This document shows positions 4,928 to 5,795 of a stretch of 5,795 bases of DNA, in pieces. The position numbers and the translations under genes were made by a program. This DNA comes from Marinosulfonomonas sp. Lineage in GTDB: Bacteria; Pseudomonadota; Alphaproteobacteria; Rhodobacterales; Rhodobacteraceae. Position 1 is the stretch's first letter, and every line of letters starts with the position of its first letter. The stretch lies in NCBI GenBank assembly GCA_015494385.1, contig WGBJ01000523.1:1-5795 (forward strand). The letters are read 5' to 3'. A model generated the notes under the pieces. The model was not told the origin of the DNA. It saw only the letters and a list, made by a program, of their open reading frames with translations, and did not search any database.

Positions 4928-5795
4928 GTGAGCAATACTGAAAACAAAGCCCCGCAATTATACGCCGCCCGCGAACCGGTATTCCCGCGTAAGGTCAGGG
5001 GGAAATTCCGCACCCTGAAGTGGTGGTTGCTGGGCATTGCAATGGCTGTCTATTACCTGACGCCCTGGATTCGCTGGGATCGCGGCCCGAACCTGCCTGA
5101 TCAGGCGGTTCTGATCGACCTTGCCGGACGGCGCTTTTACTTTTTCATGATCGAAATCTGGCCCCATGAATTCTATTTCATTGCGGGCCTGTTGATCATG
5201 GCGGGGCTGGGATTGTTCCTGTTTACGGCGGCGGCCGGTCGTGTCTGGTGCGGCTATGCCTGCCCGCAGACCATCTGGACCGACCTGTTTATTCTGACGG
5301 AACGCTGGATCGAGGGGGATCGAAACGCGCGTATCCGCCTTTGGAAATCCAAATGGGACGCCAGAAAGTGGCGTTTGCGGCTGTTTAAGTGGTTTGTCTG
5401 GTTGATGATTGGTGTCGCGACCGGCGGGGCATGGGTGTTCTATTTTGCCGACGCACCGACGTTGCTGGTTAAATTGCTGACCTTTCAGGCGCATCCGATT
5501 GCCTATCTGACGATCCTTGTTTTGACGCTCACCACTGTTGGTTTTGGCGGTTTTGCCCGCGAACAAATCTGTATCTATATGTGTCCCTGGCCACGGATTC
5601 AGGCCGCAATGATGGACGAAGATACCCTGACAGTCGGCTATCGCCACTGGCGCGGCGAGCCCCGTGGCAAGCGGCGCAAGGGGGGGGATGTCGAAAACCT
5701 GGGGGATTGCATCGATTGCATGGCCTGCGTGAATGTTTGCCCGACCGGCATCGATATTCGCGATGGCCAGCAGTTGGAGTGTATCACCTGTGCAC
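4928..5795 (+). CDS. ccoG: Cytochrome c oxidase accessory protein CcoG (FixG/RdxA), 3' end cut by window
   Basis: Polytopic membrane iron-sulfur protein for cbb3 assembly; in Rhodobacter capsulatus CcoG reduces Cu(II) to Cu(I) for delivery to the CuB site. The N-terminus SNTENKAPQLYAAREPVFPR and the following TPWIRWDRGPNLPDQAVLID are hallmark CcoG sequences. Hydrophobic segments occur near residues 33-46, 83-101, 154-174 and 191-209. Cys pairs C108-x3-C112 (WCGYACPQT) and C215-x3-C219 (ICIYMCPWP) sit at membrane-facing ends. A ferredoxin-type cluster motif follows, C261-x2-C264-x2-C267-x3-C271-P, and C285-x2-C288 begins the second one as the window ends. About 289 codons are present of a usual 470-490, so the C-terminal part is outside. 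The GTG start is preferred because it has a ribosome binding site and gives the usual family N-terminus. An 8-base G run (5680-5687) occurs in frame. ccoHIS would be expected downstream. Confidence 0.95.
   Translation, partial: MSNTENKAPQLYAAREPVFPRKVRGKFRTLKWWLLGIAMAVYYLTPWIRWDRGPNLPDQAVLIDLAGRRFYFFMIEIWPHEFYFIAGLLIMAGLGLFLFTAAAGRVWCGYACPQTIWTDLFILTERWIEGDRNARIRLWKSKWDARKWRLRLFKWFVWLMIGVATGGAWVFYFADAPTLLVKLLTFQAHPIAYLTILVLTLTTVGFGGFAREQICIYMCPWPRIQAAMMDEDTLTVGYRHWRGEPRGKRRKGGDVENLGDCIDCMACVNVCPTGIDIRDGQQLECITCA

Noticed and set aside
4958..5647. Minus-strand 229-codon ORF antisense to ccoG
   Set aside because: The sense frame encodes unmistakable CcoG with all expected cysteines; the antisense product is low-complexity and unrelated to any family I know.
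1..5795. CRISPR array, tRNA, rRNA, toxin-antitoxin or defence genes
   Set aside because: I saw no regularly spaced direct repeats, no cloverleaf-like sequence and no such protein families; nearly all bases are accounted for by the cbb3 locus, the stress gene and the insertion sequence end.

Overview
The window looks like chromosome from an alphaproteobacterium, most likely of the Rhodobacterales (Roseobacter/Rhodobacter group). This rests on the gene order (a universal stress gene divergent from ccoNOQP, then ccoG), on the protein sequences, on moderately high GC, and on perfect FNR-type operators of the kind that drive cbb3 oxidase genes in Rhodobacter. Genus and species cannot be fixed from the sequence alone.

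Layout. Positions 1-90 (+) encode the last 29 residues of what looks like an IS5-family transposase, so an insertion sequence ends at the left edge. Positions 98-206 hold a nested inverted repeat (14 bp outer stem, 17 bp inner stem). It begins directly at the stop codon of a 279-residue tandem-domain universal stress protein on the minus strand (207-1046). The 204 bp between that gene and ccoN is a divergent control region with two perfect TTGAT-N4-ATCAA boxes, centred 32 bp apart. Each lies about 41 bp from a plausible start point for one of the two genes. Positions 1251-4659 (+) are a compact, complete ccoN-ccoO-ccoQ-ccoP operon. A 268 bp gap with two hairpins follows, then ccoG (4928 onward), which runs off the right edge after 289 codons.

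How it works together. CcoN (haem-copper catalytic subunit), CcoO (monohaem cytochrome c), CcoQ (small membrane subunit) and CcoP (dihaem cytochrome c) form the high-affinity cbb3-type cytochrome c oxidase used for respiration at low oxygen. CcoG is the iron-sulfur copper reductase that supports copper delivery during its assembly; ccoHIS would be expected beyond the right edge. The FNR boxes suggest that the oxidase and the stress protein are switched on together when oxygen falls.

The genes are a conventional cbb3 locus with all haem and copper ligands in place; I see no new enzyme system. The least explained parts are the nested inverted repeat beside the insertion sequence, the paired FNR operators with a perfect TTGACA hexamer between them, and the ccoP-ccoG gap.
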